From contig CAVYQI010000004.1 in NCBI GenBank assembly GCA_963770635.1, positions 62,001 through 126,000 on the forward strand: a DNA stretch of 64,000 nt, in the 5' to 3' direction. This document shows, in pieces, positions 9,873 through 18,397 of this stretch; position 1 is the first letter of the stretch; each line of letters starts with the position of its first letter. The translations under genes were made by a program, and so were the position numbers. This DNA is from DASZIT01 sp963770635 (GTDB taxonomy: Bacteria; Actinomycetota; Acidimicrobiia; Acidimicrobiales; RAAP-2). The notes beneath the pieces were generated by a model, which made no database searches, had not been told where the DNA came from, and saw only the letters and a program-made list of their open reading frames with translations.

Positions 9873-11018
9873 CTAGCGGATCGCCCCCGACTCTCGCAGC
9901 TTGATGACCTCACCGGCGTCCAGCCCCCAGTCGGCGAGGGCCTCGTCGCCGTGCTGGCCCGGGTTGGGCGGGGGTCGGCGGATCGCCCCCGGGGTTCCCT
10001 CGAAACGGGGTGACGGCGCCGGCTGGACCACCCCGGCTACCTCGGTGAAGGTACCGCGGTGAACGTTGTGGGGATGGAGATGGGCCTCGGCCGAGGTCAG
10101 CACCGGAGCGACGCAGGCGTCAGTGCCGTCGAAGATGGCCTGCCACTCGGCCCGGGTCTTGCTGGCGAAGATCGCCGCCAAGCGCTCCTTCATCGCCGGC
10201 CAGGCCTCACGGTCGTTCTGTCCCGGCAGGTCCTGGTCGGCCAGACCCAGGCCCTGGATGAGCTCGGCGTAGAACTGGGGCTCGATGGCCCCCACCCCCA
10301 TGTACCCCCCGTCGGAGGTCTCGTAGACCTCGTAGAAATGGGCGCCGGTGTCCAACAGGTTGGTTCCCCGTTGGTCGTTCCAGATCCCCGCCTGGCGGAG
10401 GGTGTAGGTCATGGTCATCAACGACGCAGATCCGTCGACCATGGCCGCATCGATGACCTGGCCCTTGCCGGTCTGCCGGGCGGAGAGGATGGCCGCCACC
10501 ATCCCGAAGGCCAGCAGCATCCCCCCGCCCCCGAAGTCACCGACCAGGTTGAGCGGCGGGACCGGCTTCTCGCCCTCCCGACCGATCGGGTCGAGCGCCC
10601 CGGCCAGGGCGATGTAGTCGATGTCGTGGCCGGCGGTCAGGGCCATCGGTCCGGTCTGGCCCCACCCGGTCATCCGGCCGTAGACCAGCTTCGGGTTGCG
10701 GGCCAGGCAGATCTCCGGTCCCAGGCCCAGCCGTTCGGCGACCCCGGGCCGGAATCCCTCGGTGAGCCCGTCGGCCGACTCGACCAGACGCAGGACCAGG
10801 GCCACTCCGTCGGCGTGCTTCAGATCGACGGCCACCGACCGACGCCCGCGATTCAGCAGATCGACGTGGGCATCCTGGTGGGGCGGGTAGGTGGCCCGGT
10901 CGGACCGGTCGATCCGGATGATGTCGGCACCGGCATCGGCCAGCATCATCCCCGCGAACGGGGAGGGCCCGATCCCGGCCAGCTCGATCAACCGGACACC
11001 GTCCAGCGGCCCGCTCAT
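9873..11018 (-). CDS. mcr: Alpha-methylacyl-CoA racemase, CaiB/BaiF family
   Basis: Type III CoA-transferase fold enzyme that epimerises 2-methylacyl-CoA esters, needed for beta-oxidation of branched chains such as sterol side chains or phytanic acid products. It matches the mycobacterial Mcr pattern: ELAGIGPSPFAGMML near the N-terminus, GRMTGWGQTGP at about 114-124, catalytic His131 in AGHDIDY and Asp161 in NLVGDFGGGG. The pair corresponds by position to His126/Asp156 of the mycobacterial enzyme. Length 381, intact. The 62-kb window also holds an acyl-CoA dehydrogenase and an acyl-CoA synthetase, in keeping with fatty or branched acid use. Confidence 0.92.
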   Translation of the reverse strand: MSGPLDGVRLIELAGIGPSPFAGMMLADAGADIIRIDRSDRATYPPHQDAHVDLLNRGRRSVAVDLKHADGVALVLRLVESADGLTEGFRPGVAERLGLGPEICLARNPKLVYGRMTGWGQTGPMALTAGHDIDYIALAGALDPIGREGEKPVPPLNLVGDFGGGGMLLAFGMVAAILSARQTGKGQVIDAAMVDGSASLMTMTYTLRQAGIWNDQRGTNLLDTGAHFYEVYETSDGGYMGVGAIEPQFYAELIQGLGLADQDLPGQNDREAWPAMKERLAAIFASKTRAEWQAIFDGTDACVAPVLTSAEAHLHPHNVHRGTFTEVAGVVQPAPSPRFEGTPGAIRRPPPNPGQHGDEALADWGLDAGEVIKLRESGAIR

Positions 11019-11237
11019 CGGTCGACTCCCGGCGGGTTGTCCGACGGGCGGGAGGGCATCGGGGGAGGTAGGTGGGAGTCGGCCATCCAGGGATGGTGGC
11101 TGCTCCAGCGACGGCGGTCAAATGCGGTCTCCCTGATGAGGATCCGGAAACCGATTCCCGCCCCTAGGTCCCATCTGACACGGTTTACTGTTCGGGTGCC
11201 TCAGATGGCCCACGGGCACCCCCCGAAAGGAGAACCG

Positions 11238-12266
11238 ATGAGTAGCCTGGCCCGACGAGCGACCGGCCCCGGGCGGGTCAATCTCATCGGCGATCACACG
11301 GACTACAACCGGGGGTTGGCCCTCCCGATCGCCATCGATCTGGGCACCACCGTCGAGTTCACCCCGACCGGGTCGGCGGCAGTCACCTTCTTCTCCACCC
11401 TCTACCGGGAGGGGATCACGATTCCCCTCGACGTGCCGTCTGATCCGGAGATACTCAAGGCGCTCGAACCGCCCTGGGCCCGACTGGTGGGGGCGGTCAT
11501 GTCCATGGTCCGGCCCGAGACCGGCGGGATATGCCGGATCGCGACCTGCCTCCCGGTCGGCGCCGGCCTCTCCTCGAGTGCGGCCCTGGCCACCGCCCTG
11601 GCCCGGGTGTTCGGCGCCACCGGATCCTCGATCACCGTCGCCCGGCTGTGCCAACGGGCCGAGAACCTCTCGGGGGTGCCGGTGGGGATGATGGATCCTC
11701 TGGTCTGTGCCGGCGGACGAGCCGGGAACGCCTCGCTGATCGATTTCTCCATCCTGTCGGTGGAGTACGTTCCCATCCCCGAGTCGGTCGAGATCGTGGT
11801 GGTGGACTCCGGACAGCCGAGGGCGTTGCGGGATTCCGGCTACGCGGCCCGGGTGGCCGAGTGCGAGGCGGCAGCGGCCACCATCGGCCCGCTGGGTCTG
11901 GCCGACGAGTCCGACGTCTCCCGGTTGCGCGACCCGCTCCTCCAGCGGCGGGCCCGCCACGTGGTCAGCGAGTGCCGGCGGGTGCGGCAGGTGGCCGAAG
12001 CCCTGGCCTCGGATCACCTGTGGGCGGCCGGCGCCTACATGACCGAGAGCCACCGGAGCCTGGCCGACGACTTCGACGTATCCACCCCGGCCCTCGACAC
12101 CCTGGCCGACCACCTGAGATCGATCGACGGCGTCTACGGGGCCCGGATGACCGGGGCCGGCTTCGGAGGCTCGGTGGTCGCCTTGAGCCGGGTCGGCGCC
12201 ATCGACGTCGATGACCTCCCGACCGCGGCATGGAGGGTCACTGCCTCCAACGGTGCTGCCCGGTAG
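11238..12266 (+). CDS. galK: Galactokinase
   Basis: GHMP-family kinase that phosphorylates galactose at C1 in the Leloir pathway. The galactokinase signature GRVNLIGDHTDYN is at residues 12-24, the ATP motif GAGLSSSAALATALA near 107-121, and the third motif MTGAGFGGSVVAL near the C-terminus. The 342-residue protein is somewhat shorter than enterobacterial GalK. The ATG at 11238 is chosen because AAAGGAGA precedes it by five bases and the signature begins right after; the frame is open far upstream but carries no recognisable protein there. No galT or galE is next to it. Confidence 0.9.
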   Translation: MSSLARRATGPGRVNLIGDHTDYNRGLALPIAIDLGTTVEFTPTGSAAVTFFSTLYREGITIPLDVPSDPEILKALEPPWARLVGAVMSMVRPETGGICRIATCLPVGAGLSSSAALATALARVFGATGSSITVARLCQRAENLSGVPVGMMDPLVCAGGRAGNASLIDFSILSVEYVPIPESVEIVVVDSGQPRALRDSGYAARVAECEAAAATIGPLGLADESDVSRLRDPLLQRRARHVVSECRRVRQVAEALASDHLWAAGAYMTESHRSLADDFDVSTPALDTLADHLRSIDGVYGARMTGAGFGGSVVALSRVGAIDVDDLPTAAWRVTASNGAAR

Positions 12267-12273
12267 GGGCCCA

Positions 12274-12771
12274 CTAGAGGAATCCCTGGGGATTCGGCCG
12301 GGGGGTAAGCCGGCGGGCGATCACCCGCTGCAGGATCACCGGTTTCCTCACGTCACGGAATATCCGAATGTTGTTGTCGCCGTAGAGGGTGACTTCGAGT
12401 TCGCCGGTCCCCAGCATCCGACGGAACAGCGACTGGGCGGCTTCGACTGCCTCCACATTGGACAACCAGATCTCGGTCGTCCTCGACGACGCGACTCCGT
12501 GGCGTTCGACGAGCCGGAACGTTGTAACCACCAGGCTGGTCATCCGCCACCGGATGAACCGGAGGAGCAGCCAGACACAGGGGATGATGGCGGCCACCGC
12601 TTCGACCCGGTGCCAGCCCACCGACGTATGCGGGAATCCCACCTCGAAGCCGACGGCCAGGCCGACCACCGCCATCGCCGTCAGCAGCGGACCGATCAGG
12701 TACATCCAGTGCGGTTTGATGTCGACGAGGATTTCCTCCCCGACCACCATCCGGCGCAGTCGGGTCGGCAA
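12274..12771 (-). CDS. PH-domain (bPH2-type) membrane protein
   Basis: A protein of about 165 residues with two membrane helices (near residues 25-45 and 55-75) followed by a bacterial pleckstrin-homology domain: RMTSLVVTTFRLVER, then VEAVEAAQSLFRRMLGTGEL. The N-terminal GEEILVDIKPHWMYL matches the start of similar actinobacterial proteins, so TTG at 12771, which follows the ddl stop by 5 bases, is the likely start; ATG at 12750 is an alternative. Family members sit in cell-envelope operons with unknown roles. Here it is the last gene of the hydrolase-murF-ddl series. Confidence 0.82.
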   Translation of the reverse strand: MPTRLRRMVVGEEILVDIKPHWMYLIGPLLTAMAVVGLAVGFEVGFPHTSVGWHRVEAVAAIIPCVWLLLRFIRWRMTSLVVTTFRLVERHGVASSRTTEIWLSNVEAVEAAQSLFRRMLGTGELEVTLYGDNNIRIFRDVRKPVILQRVIARRLTPRPNPQGFL

Positions 12772-12776
12772 CCGAT

Positions 12777-13925
12777 TCAGCCCAACTTTCCGGCGATCGA
12801 ACCGGCCGAACGCAGCACCGTGCCGTCGGCGCCCGCGGTGGTATAGGCGTGGGTCGGACGCTGCCGGGCCTCCTCCAGGAGATCGGCCAGCAGATCGCCG
12901 AACGGAACCACCGGGTCGACCCACAGGTACCGGGCCAGTGACCCGGGAATGGTGTTGATCTCGTTCACCATCAGCTGGTTGTCGTCGGAGAGGAAGTCGA
13001 TCCTGGCCACCCCGCGCAGACCGGTGAGGGCCGCCACCCGGGAAGCCGCCTCCCGCAGCGCCGCCTCCAGTGAGGGGGGGATCAGGGCCGGGAGTTGGCG
13101 CGGCGCTCCGGCCATCCCCTCACCGGCCACATACTTATCCCGATAGTCGAGGATGTCGGCGGCCGCCGAGGACCGGATGGGGCGCTCCACGGCGGAGAGC
13201 TGCAGCACCGGCCAACTCCTGACCGCCACCTGTAGGTCACTCAAGTCGGGCCGAAACGGCTCGAGCACCGCACCGGAGCGAAAGTGCGGGTTGGCGGGCA
13301 GGCGAGCTTGGGCGGTGGCGTAATCCTCGACCACGTCGATCCCGATGGAGGACCCCCCGAACCGCGGCTTCAGGATGTAGGGGCCGTCGAACGGCGGGGC
13401 GGCGGAGTCGGCGGTGAGCAGCAGTCGGGGCAGGGTGGGCAGCCCGGCCTCGGCCATCAGCGCCCCGAAGCTGAGTTTGTCCATGCCCACCGATGCCCCG
13501 GCCACCGTCGGGCCGGTGTAGGCGATCCCAGCCAGGTCCAGCGCCGCCTGCAGGCTTCCGTCCTCACCCGGACCGCCGTGACAGCAGACCACCGCGGCGT
13601 CGATGTCGAGCTGGCGGGCCCGGCCGAGCCTTCCGCCGGATTCGGAGAAACCGCCGTCGGGAGCGGCGACCAACTGGAGTTTGGTTGCTCCCCGCGGTAC
13701 CCCCTCCACGAAGGCCTCGGCCTCGAGGCCCGGGTCGACCCCGAACCAGTCGCCGGTCTTCGACCAGTACAGGGCGGCCACCGACCCATGCCCGGCGAGT
13801 TCCAGTCCTCGGGCCGCCTGGAGGCCGGTGAGCACGCTCACATCGTGCTCGGGCGAGGGTCCTCCAAAGATGACGGCGACATCGGGCACAGTGGCTGGCT
13901 TCCTGGTCGGGCGGACAGTGTTCAT
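12777..13925 (-). CDS. ddl: D-alanine--D-alanine ligase
   Basis: ATP-grasp ligase that makes D-Ala-D-Ala, the terminal dipeptide of peptidoglycan precursors. The N-terminal IFGGPSPEHDVSVLTG is the Ddl signature. CCHGGPGEDGSLQAALDLAG, the ATP-grasp KPRFGGSSIGI and the metal/substrate motif NEINTIPGSLARYLW follow. Length 382 is in the normal range. It lies directly downstream of the MurF-like gene, whose product would use D-Ala-D-Ala, so the two steps are coupled in one operon. The start ATG at 13925 has no strong ribosome site nearby. Confidence 0.92.
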   Translation of the reverse strand: MNTVRPTRKPATVPDVAVIFGGPSPEHDVSVLTGLQAARGLELAGHGSVAALYWSKTGDWFGVDPGLEAEAFVEGVPRGATKLQLVAAPDGGFSESGGRLGRARQLDIDAAVVCCHGGPGEDGSLQAALDLAGIAYTGPTVAGASVGMDKLSFGALMAEAGLPTLPRLLLTADSAAPPFDGPYILKPRFGGSSIGIDVVEDYATAQARLPANPHFRSGAVLEPFRPDLSDLQVAVRSWPVLQLSAVERPIRSSAAADILDYRDKYVAGEGMAGAPRQLPALIPPSLEAALREAASRVAALTGLRGVARIDFLSDDNQLMVNEINTIPGSLARYLWVDPVVPFGDLLADLLEEARQRPTHAYTTAGADGTVLRSAGSIAGKLG

Positions 13926-13973
13926 GTACGAACGGTCGGTCGTACCGAAGGACCGCCCGAGCGTTCAAGCGCC

Positions 13974-15596
13974 CTAAGGGTAGTGGTCGGGCAGGTCGTT
14001 CTCGTACAGGACGGCGTCGCCCGGACCCAGGTGATCGCGCACCCAGGCCACCGCCCGCGGGCGGTCCGGCACCCAGGTCACCGTCATCCCGGCTGAGCCG
14101 TTCGAGGCCGCCCCCGCCATCAGCGCCCGGCGATTGGTCCGGCCCACCACCACCAGGTTGTCGGCGACGGCGGCGATCTCCGCCCCGAAGGCGAAGTTCT
14201 CCGCATGCTGCCGGGCCCCGAGCTCGACCATCCCGGGGGTGACCACCGCGGCAGTCCCCTTGGCTCCTTCGCCCGGCTGCGCCGACCCGCTCGGGCCGTC
14301 GAGCCCGTCGAGCGCCGCCAACCCCGCCCGGGCGCCGGCGGGATTCGAGTTATAGGTGTCATCGAGGATGGTGAACCCGGACGGGGAACGCACCGCCTGC
14401 AATCGGTGACCTACCGCCGGCAGGTCACTCAGCGCCGACACGATGGAGACGGTCTCGATCCCCACCGAGCGCGCCGCACCGATCGCGCAGGCCAGGTTGG
14501 AGGGCTGCACCCCGATGGGCAACGCCACCCCGGTCGCCACCGTCTCCGCGCCGACGGTGATCGTTACCGCGGCTGAGCCCGCCTCCCGGATGACGCTGAC
14601 ATCGGCGGATCGGTTCGATGCCGAGCACCTGACGACGTGCTTCCCGGCCGCGGCAAGTCGATCGGCCAGCGCCGCCAGCCGCGGGTCGTCGACCTGGATC
14701 ACCACATCCCGGGCCGGGACGGCGATCTCCGCCTTGGCCTCGACGATCCGGTCCTCGGTTCCGAACCGTTCGAGGTGGACGGGGCCGATGGCGGTGATCA
14801 CCGCGACCCGGGGTGGGCACCACCGGCACAGGTCGGCGATCTCCCCGAGCCCGTAGGTGCCCATCTCGGCGATGAACACCTCGGTCCCGTCGGTCAGATG
14901 CTCGTTGATGGCCCGGGCGAGTCCGGCCCGGTTGTTGAAGCTGGCCGGTGTGGCCACCACCGACGAAGTGCCCCCGATGAGGTGGACCAGGTGGTTCTTG
15001 GTCGAAGTCTTGCCATAGGAGCCGGTGATCCCGACCACCGTCGGCGCCACTCGTTGCAATCGCCGTTGGGCGTCAGCGACGAAGTGCTGGGAAAGCCGTC
15101 GCTCGATCGGGGCGGTGATCACGCACGCGGTGTCCATCAACACCGGCACCGCCAGGGCGGCGATGACGGCGAACACCGACGCCAGGCCGGTGACCAGCCC
15201 GATCACCACCACCACGATCTCCAGGACCGTCCACACTCCGGCCAGGGTGCGGAGCCGGCGGGTCCAGGCCAGCGGCGCGGTCCGGCCTTTGAGCGAGAGG
15301 CCCAGGGGTCCGGCCCCCACCACCAGGGCGGTGAGGACCCCGGCCAGCGGGAACCAGACCGAGACGACCCCGGCGGCCACCGCCATCGCCGCCATGGCCA
15401 GGTTGACCGGGGTGATCGCCCACCAGCGGGACGCGAACCGGGTGGTCGACCCGGCCAGATAGTGCTCGCGTTGGGCCACCCGAAGCCAGCGCAGCCCGGA
15501 AGGCGCGCAGGACAGCGCACACGCCGCCAACGTGATCCAGGCCCCACCCTGGTGGAAGCGGGCGAGAGTGACCGCGGCACCTCCCAGCCCAGTCAA
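13974..15596 (-). CDS. murF: MurF-type Mur ligase with an N-terminal membrane domain
   Basis: UDP-MurNAc-tripeptide:D-Ala-D-Ala ligase by its core: ATP loop GITGSYGKTSTKNHLV (about residue 190), AEMGTYGLGEIADLC, the acceptor motif FNNRAGLARAINEHL and the C-terminal DDTYNSNPAGARAGL. Instead of the usual soluble substrate-binding N-terminus, the first 170 or so residues contain several hydrophobic segments (near 15-30, 60-95, 115-150), so the ligase would be held at the membrane. The TTG start overlaps the stop of the upstream hydrolase (TTGA), indicating translational coupling. Ddl follows after 48 bases. A role in a non-standard peptide ligation cannot be excluded. Confidence 0.85.
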   Translation of the reverse strand: MTGLGGAAVTLARFHQGGAWITLAACALSCAPSGLRWLRVAQREHYLAGSTTRFASRWWAITPVNLAMAAMAVAAGVVSVWFPLAGVLTALVVGAGPLGLSLKGRTAPLAWTRRLRTLAGVWTVLEIVVVVIGLVTGLASVFAVIAALAVPVLMDTACVITAPIERRLSQHFVADAQRRLQRVAPTVVGITGSYGKTSTKNHLVHLIGGTSSVVATPASFNNRAGLARAINEHLTDGTEVFIAEMGTYGLGEIADLCRWCPPRVAVITAIGPVHLERFGTEDRIVEAKAEIAVPARDVVIQVDDPRLAALADRLAAAGKHVVRCSASNRSADVSVIREAGSAAVTITVGAETVATGVALPIGVQPSNLACAIGAARSVGIETVSIVSALSDLPAVGHRLQAVRSPSGFTILDDTYNSNPAGARAGLAALDGLDGPSGSAQPGEGAKGTAAVVTPGMVELGARQHAENFAFGAEIAAVADNLVVVGRTNRRALMAGAASNGSAGMTVTWVPDRPRAVAWVRDHLGPGDAVLYENDLPDHYP

Positions 15597-16390
15597 CCGA
15601 CCTCGCCCCCCTGGTGATGATCGGCTCCTTTGAGGACCAACTGTCGGAGAGCATCCGGAGCCTCGGTGGGGGTGAGATGACCGATGCCGGGAAGGGTGAC
15701 GAGCGTGGAGGATCTGAGCATCCCCTGGGCCCGGTCGGCCACCTCCACCGGCACTTCGTGGTCTTCGGCCCCCCAGACGAGGTCCACAGGGCAGCCGACC
15801 GCGGCCAGGTCGTCGGCACCGCGGGCGGCCCGTTCGCCGAGCTCCTTCACGAACACCCCCCGCATCACGCCCTGGGTGGCCCGGTAGTCGGGCGAACCGT
15901 GCCGTTGGCGCATCGCTTCCATCCGGTCGTCGCCGACCAGGCCCCGGCGATGGAGGAACCGGCCCACCCGGTACGAAAACGCCGGAGCCGCCCGCCGACC
16001 TTCCCGGGGCAGCAGTGGCGCCCCGGTGAGGACCAGGCGGTCGATGCGATCCGGGACCAGCGCGGCCAACCGGACCGCCACCCGACCCCCGAAGGAGTGG
16101 CCGACGACGGTGACCTGCCCGGCCAGTTTGTCGGCGCCGTCGAAGAGGGGAAGCAGGTGGCGGGCGTACTCATCGGCTCCCCATGGCTCGGGGGGTGGTG
16201 GGGTGGCGCCGAAGCCGAACAGGTCGAGGCCGAAAGCGCAATGGGTGCTGGCGAATTCCGGGTCTCCGAATACGCCGTCGAAGTCGCCGTGGGTACGCTG
16301 CCAACCGTGGAGCGCGACAACGGTGGCGACGCCGGATCCCCAGGTGGCACCGAAGATGCGACCGCCAGCGAACGACTTCAACACCGGCAC
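15593..16390 (-). CDS. Alpha/beta hydrolase
   Basis: A 265-residue soluble hydrolase of the alpha/beta fold. The nucleophile elbow is VVGHSFGGR at about residue 95-103, the acid is in WGAEDHEVP and the catalytic His in GIGHLTP near the C-terminus. The oxyanion region is ALHGWQRTHGDF. Substrate unknown. It heads the murF-ddl-PH operon, and its stop overlaps the murF start, so a role in envelope precursor metabolism is plausible but unproven. The GTG start at 16390 is divergent from the helicase gene, with 53 bases between them. Confidence 0.85.
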   Translation of the reverse strand: MPVLKSFAGGRIFGATWGSGVATVVALHGWQRTHGDFDGVFGDPEFASTHCAFGLDLFGFGATPPPPEPWGADEYARHLLPLFDGADKLAGQVTVVGHSFGGRVAVRLAALVPDRIDRLVLTGAPLLPREGRRAAPAFSYRVGRFLHRRGLVGDDRMEAMRQRHGSPDYRATQGVMRGVFVKELGERAARGADDLAAVGCPVDLVWGAEDHEVPVEVADRAQGMLRSSTLVTLPGIGHLTPTEAPDALRQLVLKGADHHQGGEVG

Positions 16391-16443
16391 ACCCTACCGA
16401 TAGCCTCGGCACCCGTGGAACCATTCGACCGGCGCCAACCGGT

Positions 16444-18018
16444 TTGACCAGCACCGACGACGCCGGCCCGGAAGGGTTCGCCGCGGCCCTGGGCGGCCTC
16501 ACCGAGGCTCAGCGACAGGCGGTCGACTCCCCCGCCACCGCCATCTGCGTCCAGGCCGGGGCCGGATCGGGCAAGACCCGGGTCCTCACCCTCCGGGTGG
16601 CCCGCCGGATACGGGACGGGTCGGCGGAGGCCGACCACAGCCTGGTGGTCACCTTCACCCGGAAGGCGGCCCAGCAGCTCCGCCAGCGACTCGGCGGCTT
16701 CGGGGTCGGGGTGGCCATCCCCTCCAGAGCCGGCGCCGCCCCCGGGCCCGGGGTGCGAGCCGGCACCCTCCACCAGTTGGCCCTCACCTTGCTCCGGCGC
16801 CATGCCCTCGATGGGGGCGAGCCCCCTCCCAACGTGGCCGACCATCGGTTCCGGCTGGTTTCCGACATCGTCGGGGACCCGATGCGGGTGCCGGTGGTCG
16901 CCGCCGAGATCGGCTGGGCCAAGTCACGGTGCCTTACCCCGGAGACCTACGGGCCGGCCGCCACCGACGCCGACCGCTCCCCCTCGATTCCGGTCGAGCA
17001 GATCGCCGACCACTTCCGCGCCTACCAATCGGCTCTGGGCCGGCGGCACGCCATCGATCTCGACGACCTGGTGGTCGGGGCCGCCGACCTGATCTTCGGC
17101 GACGCCGGCTTCGCCGAAGGTGTCCACTGGCGGTACCGGCATCTGTCGGTGGACGAGTTCCAGGACATCAACCCGGCCCAGTACCGACTCATCGAGGCGC
17201 TGATGGCCGACCGGTTCGACCTGTTGGCGGTGGGTGATCCCAACCAGGCCATCTACGGTTGGAACGGGGCCGACGCCGGGCTCATCACCCGGCTACCCAC
17301 CCTGGTGGGCGGCATGGAGGTGATCCGGCTCGACGAGAACCACCGGTCGACGCCCCAGGTGGTGGCGGCGGCCACCGCGGCGCTGGGGAGGGCGGTCCAC
17401 GGTGTCCCCCGGGCGTCCGGAAGGGCGGGGCCGATGCCGGTGGTCACCGCCTACGACGACGAGACAGCCGAAGCCGAAGGGGTGGCGTCTCGGCTGCTCC
17501 ACGAGATGGAGGGCGGCCGTACCTGGTCGGGCCAGGCGGTGCTGGCCCGCACCAACGATCAGCTGTCGGTGGTCAGCCGCGCGTTGCAACGGGCCGGCAT
17601 CCCGTTCCGGATCGCCCCCGCAGCCGAGGCGCAGCCGCCCACCCGGGCCGACCGGGGCGACGCCGATGACCTGGACGCTGTCGAGCTGGCCACCTTCCAC
17701 CGGGCCAAGGGCCTGGAGTGGGATTCGGTCTGTGTGGTCGGCATCGAGGACGGCTTGGTGCCCATCGTCCATGCCACTACCGCGCCGGCTCGCGAGGAGG
17801 AACGCCGGCTGCTCTACGTCGCCCTTACCCGGGCGACCGAACAGCTGCACTGTTCGTGGGCCCGCAGTCGTCGCACCAACGGCGGCCGGCAGGTCGACCG
17901 GGAACCGTCGCCGTGGTTGGCCGCGGTGGCCCGGGTGGCGAGGGCCGGCACCGGGCGGATCACCCCGGTCGACGCCGGTCGTCGGATCGCCGAGCTACGG
18001 GCGGGACTCGGTCGCTGA
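16444..18018 (+). CDS. UvrD/Rep-type superfamily 1 DNA helicase
   Basis: ATP-dependent 3'-5' DNA helicase. SF1A motifs occur in order: QAGAGSGKTRVLTLRVA (I), FTRKAA (Ia), VDEFQDINPAQYRL (II), GDPNQAIYGWNGAD (III), LDENHRSTPQV (IV), TFHRAKGLEWDSV (V) and EERRLLYVALTRA (VI). At 524 residues it is shorter than UvrD or PcrA and lacks the long C-terminal tail, so it is closer to the small actinobacterial UvrD2-like enzymes. The frame is open upstream to 16183, but homology begins after TTG at 16444, and the upstream part overlaps the divergent hydrolase gene. Confidence 0.92.
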   Translation: MTSTDDAGPEGFAAALGGLTEAQRQAVDSPATAICVQAGAGSGKTRVLTLRVARRIRDGSAEADHSLVVTFTRKAAQQLRQRLGGFGVGVAIPSRAGAAPGPGVRAGTLHQLALTLLRRHALDGGEPPPNVADHRFRLVSDIVGDPMRVPVVAAEIGWAKSRCLTPETYGPAATDADRSPSIPVEQIADHFRAYQSALGRRHAIDLDDLVVGAADLIFGDAGFAEGVHWRYRHLSVDEFQDINPAQYRLIEALMADRFDLLAVGDPNQAIYGWNGADAGLITRLPTLVGGMEVIRLDENHRSTPQVVAAATAALGRAVHGVPRASGRAGPMPVVTAYDDETAEAEGVASRLLHEMEGGRTWSGQAVLARTNDQLSVVSRALQRAGIPFRIAPAAEAQPPTRADRGDADDLDAVELATFHRAKGLEWDSVCVVGIEDGLVPIVHATTAPAREEERRLLYVALTRATEQLHCSWARSRRTNGGRQVDREPSPWLAAVARVARAGTGRITPVDAGRRIAELRAGLGR

Positions 18019-18082
18019 GCCAAATCGAGTCGTCGACACCATCGACTTGATCGATGGAATCGTGTAGCTGGGTGGCTCAGCG

Positions 18083-18397
18083 GTGCCCGTCGATGTTGTC
18101 ACCCGGTTACGACTGAAGGATCCAGAGTTCTTTCCGGAGTTCTTCGCCGCCGCGGTGGCGGCGGTGGAGCAGGCAGAGAGCACAGACGGCAACCTCGCCG
18201 CCGAGGCCCTCGCCGCCGAGAACCGGGTGTACCGGAACTACACCCTTTGGCTCGACCGCGACCCGTTGCAAGACGTTGTCGGCAGCGAGCCCCACCTCGG
18301 AACGATGCCTCGCATCGATGATTGCCTGACGATTAGGCATCGAGGTGGGCCCACCCGGGTGACCGGGTGGTCTCGGCCGAGACGATCACGTCAATGA
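18083..18397 (+). pseudogene. Remnant of an antibiotic-monooxygenase-like small protein
   Basis: The frame opens with GTG at 18083 and reads VVTRLRLKDPEFFPEFFAA, then a helix with VEQAESTDGNLAAEALA and YTLWLDRDPLQDVVGSEPHL, like small dimeric alpha/beta-barrel (ABM-type) proteins. After GTMPRIDD the expected ending is lost and the frame runs into low-similarity residues that overlap the end of the FtsH-like gene on the other strand. It therefore looks like a gene truncated at its 3' end near 18330. The family call is from residue pattern only. Confidence 0.45.

Noticed and set aside
10059..11237. Long open frame upstream of and continuous with galK
   Set aside because: It runs antisense to mcr and has a Gly/Pro/Arg-rich composition without domains; the galactokinase signature and a good ribosome site start at 11238.
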